The notes below the pieces were generated by a model that did not search any database, had not been told where the DNA came from, and worked only from the letters and a program-made list of their open reading frames with translations. Below are positions 1-7,700 of a stretch of DNA of 32,290 bases, piece after piece. The stretch is from CAG-390 sp045636385 (lineage in GTDB: Bacteria; Bacillota; Clostridia; Oscillospirales; CAG-272): the NCBI GenBank assembly GCA_045636385.1, contig JAZTXK010000022.1, positions 1 to 32,290 of the forward strand. The letters are read 5' to 3'. The translations under genes were made by a program, and so were the position numbers. Every line of letters starts with the position of its first letter. Within the stretch, counting starts at the first letter, position 1.

Positions 1-25
1 CGATTTTTTTGGGTTTCTTTTTCAT
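1..25 (-). CDS. 5' end of a truncated Lys-rich protein gene
   Basis: Only the first eight codons lie in the window, reading MKKKPKKI and running off the left edge. The start is supported by an AAGGAG ribosome site five bases upstream of the ATG at 25-23. Upstream on the same strand is a small CGCGC/GCGCG hairpin (about 37-51) and a TATAAT-like box (99-104) near the end of a repeat element. The basic N-terminus could belong to a ribosomal, membrane-anchored or DNA-binding protein, so no function can be assigned. It may simply be a chance start. Confidence 0.35.
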
Positions 26-116
26 TTTAGCTCCTTGTCGCGCTTTGCGCGCAGTGATAAGTTAAGGTGAATTCCCTCGCTTTGCTCGGAAATTTTCGAT
101 TATATTAAATAAGGAA

Positions 117-318
117 GCCAGCGGGAAAGTTTTGATCGAACTTTTTTAAAAGTTCGCGGTTTCTTAAGGCAGCGCCTTAAGTCGCGCTCCGCAGAGCGCG
201 AAACTCTCCTTGTGCTTCGAAATGGCGGCGTCTCGCCGACATTTCGGAAGGAGTAAAAACTCCCCTCGCGGGAGTTTTTCGCTCCTTCACTCCCGCGCCC
301 GCAGGCGCGGAATCAGAC
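117..318 (+). repeat. Modular hairpin element, family A copy 1 (A1)
   Basis: This is an intergenic structured element after the stop of the minus-strand gene at 361-1104. Successive hairpins are visible: CGAACTTTT/AAAAGTTCG, TTAAGG/CCTTAA, CGCGCTC/GAGCGCG with loop CGCA, CGAAATG/CATTTCG enclosing CGGCG/CGCCG, and a terminal GGAG..CTCC stem enclosing AAAACTCCC/GGGAGTTTT. It ends with a CCCGCAGGCGCGGAA tail shared only with copy A2. No gene is seen in 1-360 apart from the partial start at the edge. Confidence 0.85.
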
Positions 319-360
319 AAAATTATTATGCTTTCTGCAAATATGAGCAGAAATATCGTT

Positions 361-1104
361 CTATATCGAAATATCCAGCTTTTTGAGCAATTTCTTTGCC
401 ATGTCTTGAATATTTTCTTTAGTACAGCCTCTTTCCCAACGCTCTTGCATAGTAACGCAGAGGTGGTATTCTTGGTTGCGGCAGAGAGATTTTATATCCT
501 CATCCGTGACAGTTGCCGCTTTTTTAAGGATTTCTACCGATTCCGCATCACCGTATTTCGCAAATTCTCTCAGCGTGTCGGGCAGAAGCACGCCTTTATA
601 ATAATAAAAGGTATACTTTCTGTACCTTTCGGGGACAGATCTGACGAGCTTTTTGCGAATCAGATACGATGAGGCAAAATTGTCGGGATCGTCCATAAGA
701 CCAAAAAGCAGAGATATCTGCTCCTTGCTTCTCGCAGACCTGCCGAGTACGTCCTGAAAACACGAAAAATAACTCTTGTCAAGCGGAGATTGATTATTAT
801 ATTCTGCCAATGCCAAATCAAAAACCTCGGGAAAACGCTTCGGGTCGATCTTTGCGAGAATCTCGCCCTTGGTGAAGACCGATTCCATCATCGGGTAATA
901 TTTCAAAAGCAATTCCATTATCGCGGGATCCGTGATCTTACGTAGCTTGATGTCGGCGAAATAACGATAATCGTATCCGAGTTTGCGAATATCCGCAAGC
1001 ATATTGAGTATCGCAAGCGACTCGCCGTCGGGATTTTCGGGATATATTTCTTCGGCTACGGCTTGATCGTAAAGTAGTTTTGCTTCGCGAGAGTATTCTG
1101 ACAT
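361..1104 (-). CDS. Hypothetical cytoplasmic protein, 247 aa
   Basis: I do not recognise a family. The start has a good AAAGGA ribosome site 8-9 bases upstream. The protein is mainly helical, soluble and charged, with no signal peptide or membrane segment. Short helix pairs such as 'DPAIMELLLKYYP' and 'YGDAESVEILKKAA' resemble ankyrin or HEAT-type helical repeats, though no repeat unit is regular enough to call. The gene stands alone, bracketed by two same-orientation copies of a structured repeat (117-318 and 1145-1336) that share a subfamily-specific tail. It could be an accessory cassette. It is a real gene by length, ribosome site and absence of a competing frame. Confidence 0.75.
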   Translation of the reverse strand: MSEYSREAKLLYDQAVAEEIYPENPDGESLAILNMLADIRKLGYDYRYFADIKLRKITDPAIMELLLKYYPMMESVFTKGEILAKIDPKRFPEVFDLALAEYNNQSPLDKSYFSCFQDVLGRSARSKEQISLLFGLMDDPDNFASSYLIRKKLVRSVPERYRKYTFYYYKGVLLPDTLREFAKYGDAESVEILKKAATVTDEDIKSLCRNQEYHLCVTMQERWERGCTKENIQDMAKKLLKKLDISI

Positions 1105-1144
1105 TGAAACACATCCTTTCAGAAAATTTCAGCTTATTATAAAA

Positions 1145-1336
1145 GGAAGAAAGCGGGAAAGTTTTTGAGGTTTCTTAAGGAACTTTTTTCAAAAAGTTCC
1201 TTAAGTCGACCTCCGCAGAGGTCGAAACTCTCCCCGTGCTTCGAAATGGCGTCGCCCCGCCGACATTTCGGAAGGAGTAAAACCGCCCCTTGGGGTGGTT
1301 TTCGCTCCTTCACTCCCCGTGCCCGCAGGCGCGGAA
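1145..1336 (+). repeat. Modular hairpin element, family A copy 2 (A2)
   Basis: It has the same hairpin order as the copy at 117-318. The stems are TTAAGGAACTTTT/AAAAGTTCCTTAA, CGACCTC/GAGGTCG, CGAAATG/CATTTCG, and a terminal GGAG..CTCC stem enclosing AAACCGCCCC/GGTGGTTTT. The CGACCTC stem differs from the CGCGCTC stem of A1 on both arms, so pairing is kept. It shares the CCCGCAGGCGCGGAA tail with A1. Confidence 0.85.
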
Positions 1337-1466
1337 GGGCAATAGAGATTGTATAAATACGGCGGGCGCGTACAAGTAATTTTGCGCCTACACATTGATA
1401 TTCACGATATCCTGATAATTTTGTTTCGGCAAATAGGTACCAACCCCCGCCCCCTTCCGTAAACAT

Positions 1467-1590
1467 ATTTGCCTACGGCAAATGCGAGATTCGTCTCGGC
1501 GGCTGAACACCGCCGTTTTCCTACGGAAAACCACCGAATCTCTTGAAAGGGGAGTAGAAAGCGCAAGCTTCAATGTTCAGCTTTCTGAAC
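1467..1590. repeat. Stand-alone cloverleaf submodule related to the repeats
   Basis: A gene-free stretch (1337-1631) holds a compact fold. Hairpin ATTTGCC/GGCAAAT (1467-1483, loop TAC) is followed by an enclosing stem GAGATTCG/CGAATCTC (1486-1493 with 1535-1542). Inside that stem are CGGCGG/CCGCCG (1497-1515) and GTTTTCC/GGAAAAC (1515-1531, loop TAC). AGAAAGC/GCTTTCT follows (1556-1586). The order and parts of the sequence match, in reverse complement, a submodule inside the repeats at 18046-18122 and 30546-30622, with changed but still paired stems. Confidence 0.6.
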
Positions 1591-1631
1591 TTCGGTTAAC
1601 AAGGATTGCGAGTACTGCGGGTACCGCATTT

Positions 1632-2918
1632 CTATGCTTTCTGCATTCTTGCGAGAATTATCTCATAAGCCTTGTCTGCACCGATGACGAAGCGAAAATA
1701 ATAGGTTTTCAAATCGGTTTTGATTTTAACCGTGCCGCGCTTTTTGAAAATGCGCGAGCGTTTAAGCGTAACTTCATTGACTGCGGCAAGCGGCAGGATC
1801 TCGGAGCTTCCGATCCTGTTTATTATAAAAACAGAATCGTTTATCTCGTAAGCAATTCTTACTGACAGAGATATAGATATTATGATACAAATTATAAATA
1901 AAAATATTGCTAAAGAGAAACCGCCGATGACGAGTCCCATACGGCTTTCCGACGTCACGGCGACGGCAAGGGAAAGTACGGCAAAAATAGCGGGAATTAA
2001 GGAAGCTCTGATGCCGCTCATTAGCGAAACAAATCGGCTGTGGGAAAACTTCCACACGGGCGGCGGAAGCTTACCGCCGTAAACGTACTCGAGCAAGTGA
2101 TAGTAAATATCCTGATCTTCAACGCTTCCTTTTTCTCTTTTTCCATTCACCGTAATGACGTATTCACCGTTTTTGAGCTCCGCTTCGATTCCTTCGTTCG
2201 CGTTTATGATCAGTTTTCCGTCAACCAGTTCCGCATTGTCGGTTTTGAGGCGTATATCCTCGTAAAGAGCCGAAAGATCGGGATAATCACGGTGTTCGCG
2301 GAGATAGTGAACTGTAATGACTTCGATATTCCACAAAATGCCGCGGCACTTGATATGATTGTCGCTGTGAATGAAGCCGTAGCCGCCGTCATAACGCTCG
2401 ATACCGATGCCTGCAAGATGATCCATCGATTCGGCGGGGGATTCCTCATACACGTCAAGAAGCCTGATATTTACATAACACCCAAGATCGGTATCTATTC
2501 TTACCGAAATATCAGAGCCCTCGCGCGGGGAATATTGCAGTTCACCTTCGGTAAGATCGGCAATATTCTCGAGCACGGCGACGTCGTCGGCGTTTTTCAC
2601 CTCAAACCATTCGGGAAGAACGATCTCGTCCGTGTACTTCTTAAATTCGGGGAAGGCTTCGATTGACGCGCTTTTGCCGTATTTGAGAGATTTGAGCAGA
2701 TTTTCGTCACCGACAACCCAAGAATAGCCGCGCCATTTGCCGTTTTTGCCGTCAAATTCGCCGCTTTTTTGCGAAACGATATAAGCATGCCAAATTTTTA
2801 TCCGACGGACGGCGGTGCGGTCGGCATTGAATGCAATAACTTCCGCGCCGTCTTTTATCGCAAATATCAGCGACGTGTAGGTACTTTCGGTCTTGTAATC
2901 GTAAATAATCGCAACCAT
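1632..2918 (-). CDS. Hypothetical membrane protein with C-terminal PH-like region
   Basis: This 428-residue protein has no recognised full-length family. The long N-terminal part (about 1-300) is soluble and Asp/Tyr-rich. Two membrane helices follow at about 305-321 and 327-352. A short C-terminal tail with pattern YEINDSVFIINR..SSEILPLAAVNEVTLKRSR resembles bacterial PH-like (YdbT/bPH) domains. That similarity is judged by eye. The start has a perfect AAGGAGG site seven bases upstream, and a sigma-A promoter lies just before it. The gene is transcribed divergently from the SPFH gene at 3097. Its role is unknown; membrane-associated sensing or assembly is only a guess. Confidence 0.75.
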   Translation of the reverse strand: MVAIIYDYKTESTYTSLIFAIKDGAEVIAFNADRTAVRRIKIWHAYIVSQKSGEFDGKNGKWRGYSWVVGDENLLKSLKYGKSASIEAFPEFKKYTDEIVLPEWFEVKNADDVAVLENIADLTEGELQYSPREGSDISVRIDTDLGCYVNIRLLDVYEESPAESMDHLAGIGIERYDGGYGFIHSDNHIKCRGILWNIEVITVHYLREHRDYPDLSALYEDIRLKTDNAELVDGKLIINANEGIEAELKNGEYVITVNGKREKGSVEDQDIYYHLLEYVYGGKLPPPVWKFSHSRFVSLMSGIRASLIPAIFAVLSLAVAVTSESRMGLVIGGFSLAIFLFIICIIISISLSVRIAYEINDSVFIINRIGSSEILPLAAVNEVTLKRSRIFKKRGTVKIKTDLKTYYFRFVIGADKAYEIILARMQKA

Positions 2919-2956
2919 GCCGAGCCCTCCTTATAAATTAAACTGTTCCAATATAT

Positions 2957-2985
2957 ATTATACCATCAATTCCCACGTATTTCAA
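2957..2985 (-). promoter_or_regulatory. Sigma-A promoter for the 1632-2918 gene
   Basis: On the minus strand TTGAAA (2985-2980) and TATAAT (2962-2957) are separated by exactly 17 bases, close to the housekeeping consensus. The predicted start lies about 30 bases upstream of the ATG. It is back to back with the plus-strand promoter at 3017. Confidence 0.75.
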
Positions 2986-3016
2986 CAAAAATTGTAAAAA
3001 TTCTTTTCAAAACATC

Positions 3017-3045
3017 TTGACAATCACTTGACCGTGTGATATAAT
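3017..3045 (+). promoter_or_regulatory. Consensus sigma-A promoter for the SPFH gene
   Basis: TTGACA (3017-3022), a 17-base spacer and TATAAT (3040-3045) form a perfect consensus housekeeping promoter. The leader to the ATG at 3097 is about 45 bases and carries an AAAGGAAGG ribosome site. Confidence 0.9.
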
Positions 3046-3096
3046 ATTTATAGTCCAATAAAACCCGGACATCTCAATGAAAGGAAGGTACTTATT

Positions 3097-4104
3097 ATGT
3101 TTTGGGTTGGTGCATCGGCAATTGCCGTTATCGTTCTTTTTGCCGTTCTCGGCATGACTAAATCGGGGTGGAAGCTTTGCCCCAAGCAGATTCTTTGCGT
3201 CTTTGGCGCACTTCTCGTTCTCGGCGGTATGGTCGCTACCGTTCCGACGGGTCACACGGGTATTCTGACCACGTTCGGTCGCGTTGAGGATAAAACTCTT
3301 GAGGCGGGTATGCACGTCAAATCCCCCTTCCAGGAGATCGTTTGCATGGATAACAGAACTCAGGTCGCTCATCTTGAGCTCTCCGCGTTCTCGAGCGACA
3401 TTCAGGAGGTCCTCGTTTCCTACTCGATGAACTATCAGATCGAAAAGGCAAACGCGCAGAAGATCTATAAGGAAATCGGCGTTGACTATTACAACACCGT
3501 CATGGCGCCCCGTATTCAGGAGGTCGTCAAGGGCGTAATCGCGAAATACACCGCAGAGGCGTTGATCGAAAGCCGTGAGGCACTTTCGACACAGATCACC
3601 GACGCGCTCACCGAGCAGCTCGGCGCGTATAATATCGTCGTAGTTTCGACCGCTGTCGAGGATATCGACTTCTCCGACGCGTTCACCGCGAGCGTTGAGG
3701 ACAAGGTAGTTGCCGAGCAGGCACTCCTTAAGGCGCAGACCGAGCAGGCGCAGAAGACGATGGAGCAGGAAAAGGCTGCCGAGCGTGAGAAAATCCAGGC
3801 AGAAGCTGACGCGGCTGTAAAGTCGATCCAGGCTGCTGCTGATGCAGAGGTAGCGAAGATCAAGGCTGCCGCAGAGGCAGAGGCTCAGAAGCTCGCCGCA
3901 GACGCCGCAAAGTATGCGGGCGAGAAGGAGGCGGAGGCTAACAAGGCTCTCGCCGAGTCGTTGACCGACGCGCTCATCAAATACTATGAGGCTCTCGGCT
4001 GGAACGGTGAGCTTCCCGATACCGTCGTCAGCGGTACCGACACCGTGCTGCCCGTTATCGGCAACACCGGTAGCGTAAACACCCCCGCGGAGGGCGGAAA
4101 TTAA
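3097..4104 (+). CDS. SPFH/band-7 (prohibitin-like) membrane protein
   Basis: This 335-residue member of the SPFH/prohibitin superfamily belongs to proteins that form membrane-bound ring assemblies and organise membrane microdomains or protect membrane proteases. Two hydrophobic segments lie at about 4-20 and 31-49. They are followed by the typical start of the domain (VPTGHTGILTTFGRVED, then LEAGMHVKSPFQE) and the SPFH core to about 200. A long Ala/Glu/Lys-rich coiled coil runs from about 200 to 285. The C-terminal tail is Gly/Thr-rich and short. A strong constitutive promoter and ribosome site precede it. The gene is monocistronic, with the structured-RNA locus next downstream. I infer a housekeeping envelope role; its partner proteins are not identifiable from context. 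Confidence 0.9.
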   Translation: MFWVGASAIAVIVLFAVLGMTKSGWKLCPKQILCVFGALLVLGGMVATVPTGHTGILTTFGRVEDKTLEAGMHVKSPFQEIVCMDNRTQVAHLELSAFSSDIQEVLVSYSMNYQIEKANAQKIYKEIGVDYYNTVMAPRIQEVVKGVIAKYTAEALIESREALSTQITDALTEQLGAYNIVVVSTAVEDIDFSDAFTASVEDKVVAEQALLKAQTEQAQKTMEQEKAAEREKIQAEADAAVKSIQAAADAEVAKIKAAAEAEAQKLAADAAKYAGEKEAEANKALAESLTDALIKYYEALGWNGELPDTVVSGTDTVLPVIGNTGSVNTPAEGGN

Positions 4105-4255
4105 CGAATTGCACCGCCACTCCATAAAAAATTTTTTGGATGACAATAAAGCGCGGGCGTATGTGCAATTTGTCGCTTTTGGCACTATTTTGTCGGCAGT
4201 TTTTAGTTATAGTAAACAAACTTATCGTCAAAATGACTAATCGCTTAATTAGTTC

Positions 4256-4284
4256 TTGACAGTAAGGCAAAGAAGTGGTATAAT
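4256..4284 (+). promoter_or_regulatory. Consensus sigma-A promoter upstream of the structured RNA
   Basis: TTGACA (4256-4261), a 17-base spacer and TATAAT (4279-4284) form a perfect consensus promoter. No coding frame follows. The transcript would begin near 4290 with a hairpin (AAAAGAATT 4290-4298 with AATTCTTTT 4331-4339, inner GTCG/CGAC) and run through the ECF-type promoter into the structured RNA. Confidence 0.85.
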
Positions 4285-4368
4285 ATCATAAAAGAATTCT
4301 ATGATGTCGGATTGTCTAATCTCGACGGAAAATTCTTTTGATAATTTTCAAAATTTTTCTTCTGAATA

Positions 4369-4403
4369 TGCAACCTTTTCCGAAAAAAGTTGTCTATATA
4401 AGT
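4369..4403 (+). promoter_or_regulatory. ECF-type promoter directly before the structured RNA
   Basis: TGCAACC (4369-4375), 16 bases, then GTCTATATAAGT (4392-4403). The two sigma-factor genes in this window are preceded by the same motif: TGCAACC-N16-GTGTATATAGG at 25844-25811 (minus) and TGCAACC followed by GTTACTTGATAAGT at 10337 (minus). The AAC core, 16-base spacing and GTC element fit the general layout of ECF sigma promoters. The predicted start is around 4403-4408, exactly where the conserved-looking RNA begins. Confidence 0.75.
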
Positions 4404-4680
4404 AGAGGGGAATTTTGAGCCCCACCAAATTCGTGGTAATGACGGAACGCGTGTTTTCTTTCAACACTGCTGCGACACCGGGCGAAGAGCGTCACACTCG
4501 CCCGGGAGGTCTGACATGTCGGTGATTGATAGCGTCAAGGAAAATGTGCGCAACAGTCTCCACCGCACCGAATCCGAAAAAAACGAAGGTAAGACGCAGT
4601 TACCGGAGTTCAATCGGATTCGGAGCGGATAAATTAACACACACCCGACCGATTACGCGGTCGGGTGTGTGTTTTTTGTT
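4403..4680 (+). ncRNA. Structured non-coding RNA, possibly raiA-type
   Basis: An RNA of about 270 nt lies between a promoter and a strong terminator with no coding frame. Visible stems are GGGG/CCCC (4407-4423), which competes with CCAC/GTGG (4422-4436), so a pseudoknot or switch is possible. There is an 8-bp hairpin CCGGGCGA/TCGCCCGG (about 4478-4505). A long 14-bp stem CCGC-A-CCGAATCCGA pairs with TCGGATTCGG-A-GCGG (4563-4577 with 4614-4628, one A.A mismatch) and encloses hairpin GGTAA/TTACC (4588-4604). The 5' part with TTTTGAGCCCC and TAATGACGGAACGC resembles, from memory, the raiA RNA motif of Firmicutes and Actinobacteria (Rfam RF03072). That identity is unverified. It does not look like 6S, RNase P, SRP or tmRNA. 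Confidence 0.75.
4636..4676 (+). terminator. Intrinsic terminator of the structured RNA
   Basis: A 15-bp perfect stem AACACACACCCGACC (4636-4650) pairs with GGTCGGGTGTGTGTT (4659-4673). It has an 8-base loop and runs into a T tract (TTTTTTGTT), an exceptionally strong rho-independent terminator. Confidence 0.93.
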
Positions 4681-4687
4681 GTAAAAG

Positions 4688-4735
4688 GGAAGGGGCTGCT
4701 TCATTAACTTGGAAGCAGCCCCTTTTTTTATTTTT
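4688..4735. terminator. Bidirectional terminator after the LRR gene
   Basis: The stem AGGGGCTGCTTC (about 4691-4702) pairs with GAAGCAGCCCCT (about 4712-4722) and is flanked by A-rich and T-rich tracts. The T7 run is on the plus strand. On the minus strand it follows the TAA of the LRR gene, with a weaker T tract, so it can serve both convergent transcripts. Confidence 0.8.
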
Positions 4736-7700
4736 CAACGTTGCCGTCGGAGCACTTTACAAGCGCGATCGAAGATTCGAAAATCCACATCTCGTCGAGC
4801 GTTATCTTCTTCCATTCGGCGGCAGTGCCATTGTAGGTCACGCTTTCGATGGATTTACATTCGGAAAACGCCATCGAGCCGATGCTTTTCAGCGTCTTAG
4901 GCAGAGTCAGGCTTTTAAGGCTTACGCATTCAAAGAATGCGCTGTCTCCGATAGTTTGGAGCTTCACACCGAGGTCGATGCTCTCAAGACGGCGGCAGGC
5001 AAAGAACGCGTTGCTACCTATGCTCACCACACTCTCGCCGAGGTCGGCGGTCTTGAGATTTTCGCAAGCGTGGAATGCGTATTCTCCGATGGATGTAACG
5101 CCATCGGGCAAAATAATACTCTCAAGACTTGAGCAAAGGCTGAAGGCGTGCGCTCCGATTTTGGTGACGCTCTCGGGGACGGTCACAGACTTGACCGTCG
5201 AGCATCCGAAGAAGGCGTTGTCTGCGATCTCGGTGACGGGAACGCCGCGATACGTCGCATCGATCACTATATCGGTATCCGCGATGCCCCCGATTCCAAC
5301 CACACGCGCCGAGCGTCCGTCGGGGGAGAGCTTGTATTCAAGCGACGCGGCTTCGGGCTCCGAACTTTCGATAACTCCGTCCGCACACTTGATCCGCTTG
5401 ATCTCGATATTTCCGAAGGCTTCCTCGGGAACGAATACGTTGTCCCACTGCGCGATAGTGCCGGTGAAAGTTATTTCATCGAGCTTCAGGCAGTCGGAGA
5501 AGAGGTAGAATCCGAGGCGGTCGATGCCGTTTTCGAAGGTTACGCTTTCAAGGCTCGAGCATCCCGCGAACGCGCCGTTGCAGAGCTCGGTGAGACTTCC
5601 GGGCAGGGTGACCGATTTAAGAGAGGTGCAGTACATAAAGGCGTTTTCCATTATCAGCTCGACTCCCTTGCCGAATTTCACGGAGGAAAGGCTTCTGCAA
5701 TCGGAAAAGGCTCTGTCGGATACCCAAACCACGCTGTCGGGAATGACGATGCTCTTGAGGCTTTCACATTCTGCGAACGCCCAGCTTCCGATCTCGGTGA
5801 GAGTGGAGGGAAGCGTGACGGAGGCGAGATTTTTGCATCTGTAAAACGCTTCAAGATGGATCTTCGTTATGCCTTCGGGAATGACGATCGCGGTCAGCGA
5901 CGTGCAGCCCGAGAAGGCTTCGGCACCGATCTCCGTGCCGCCGCGCGGAATATTGATGCTCTCGAGCGCGGTGCACTCATAGAACGCACCCCTGCCAATC
6001 TTCGTTCCCTCGGGGAGCGTGATCTTATTGAGCGAGGTGCAGTATTCAAAGGCGTAGTCCGAAACCGAACCGATCGAGCCGTGGAGATTCACGTTTTTAA
6101 GGCTTGAGCATTTTGCGAAAACGCCGCCGTAGAGCGATTGAACGCTTCCTCGGATCGTGACGCTTTCGAGCGCGGTGCAACCGCTAAAGACTTCCTGACC
6201 GATCTCGGTCACGGTCGCGGGAATATCAATAGATTTCAGCGCGGAGCAGTTTTTGAACGCGAGGGAGTCGATCTGTGTCAGCTTGTTGGTGAAGGTGAAC
6301 GCTTCAAGCTTCGTGCAACCTTCAAACGCTTTCGCTTCGATGAGCGTGACGCCCTCTCCGCCGCTAACGCTTCTGAGAGCCGTACAGCCTTTGAATGCGG
6401 ACATACTTATTACGCTGATGCTCTGCGGAAGATCAATGCTTCCGAGTCTTTGGCATTCGTAAAAGGCTTGCTGTTCGATGGTTTGCAGACTCTCGGGCAG
6501 ATCGACTTTCACGAGATTGGTGCAACCGTTAAACGCGGAGCGCGAAATTGCGGTAACGCCCTCGGGAATAGTGATCGTTGAGAGCAGCTCGTTGCCGTGA
6601 AAGGCATCCGCTCCGATCTCCTTAACGCTTCCGTCGGTCGGGATGACCGATTTGGAGCAACCGAGGACGAGAGTTTTCGTCGCCTTATCGACAACGCAGT
6701 TTCCGATACCCGAGAAATACGGGTTATTCACGTCAACGGTTATCTGCGAGAGTGTGGAGGTATTGATGAAGGCTTCAAATCCGATCTCACGGACACTTGC
6801 GGAAATGTAGATGCTTTCAAGGTTCGTGCATCCCGAAAAAGCTTCGTACCATATCGTCACGACATTGTCGCCAATGCGGACGCTTCTGATATTTTTATTG
6901 TCACGGAACGCAGAGGGCAAAATCTCGGTCACGGGCACGCCGTTGTAGGTAGAAGCAACGACGATATCCTTGTCGGTGCAGGTGCCGATGCCGACAAGAG
7001 AAGCAGATCTGCCGTCATCCGCAATCCAATATTCAAGCCCGCGCGAGCCGTCGTATTCGATCAGATTGACGTCGCCGTCGGAGCAGTGAATCACCGTGAA
7101 CGGGCAGTCCTCGTTCCAGTTGTTGCCCGTGCCTTTACGGACGGCGTTCCATTCTGCGACTGTGCCCGCAAAGGTAAACTCGGTGAGATTCTTGCAATCC
7201 CGGAACGCCCAGGTATCGATAAGCTTTACTTTCCTTGGGATGACTATGCTCTCAAGGCTCTCGCAATCGGCAAAAGCGGAATCGTAGATATATTCCAGCG
7301 TGCTCGGTAGAGTTATTTTTTTCAGATTTACGCAACGTCCGAAGGCTTGGTTGCGGATAACCGTTACGCTCTCGGGGATTACGATCTCCTCGATGAAGTC
7401 GCAGCTCGACAGAGCCACCGAATATATCTCGGTCACCGGCAGACCGTGAAATTGTGACGTAACGACTATCTTTGCGTCGGTACAGAAGCCTTCGCCGATC
7501 AATCGGACACTCTTTCCGTCTGTGGTGATCTCATATTCAAGCCCGATGCTGCCGCCGTCTTTGGAATCCGAATATAGCTTCACCTCGCCGTCCGAGCAAC
7601 GAATTACTTTGAACGTGCCGACCGTGTGCCAGCCGAGGTCTTTCTCGATGGCGATCCATTGGGCAACAGTACCGGCAAAGCTTACGCTCATAAGGCTGTC

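Noticed and set aside
1137..1466. Open frames across the structured repeats (also near 13567-13979, 17834-18118, 26033-26318 and 30361-30666)
   Set aside because: They read through palindromes in several frames on both strands, give Arg/Pro/Ser-rich peptides, and stem changes between copies preserve pairing, not codons.
3007..4185. 392-codon open frame opposite the SPFH gene
   Set aside because: It is antisense to a clear SPFH protein with consensus promoter and ribosome site; its Leu/Arg/Gly-rich product is typical of a shadow frame.
6305..6320. TGCAACC motifs inside the LRR gene (several, on the plus strand)
   Set aside because: They are the reverse complement of the recurring Gly-Cys-Thr codons of the repeats, and no GTNTATAT element was seen at 16 bases.
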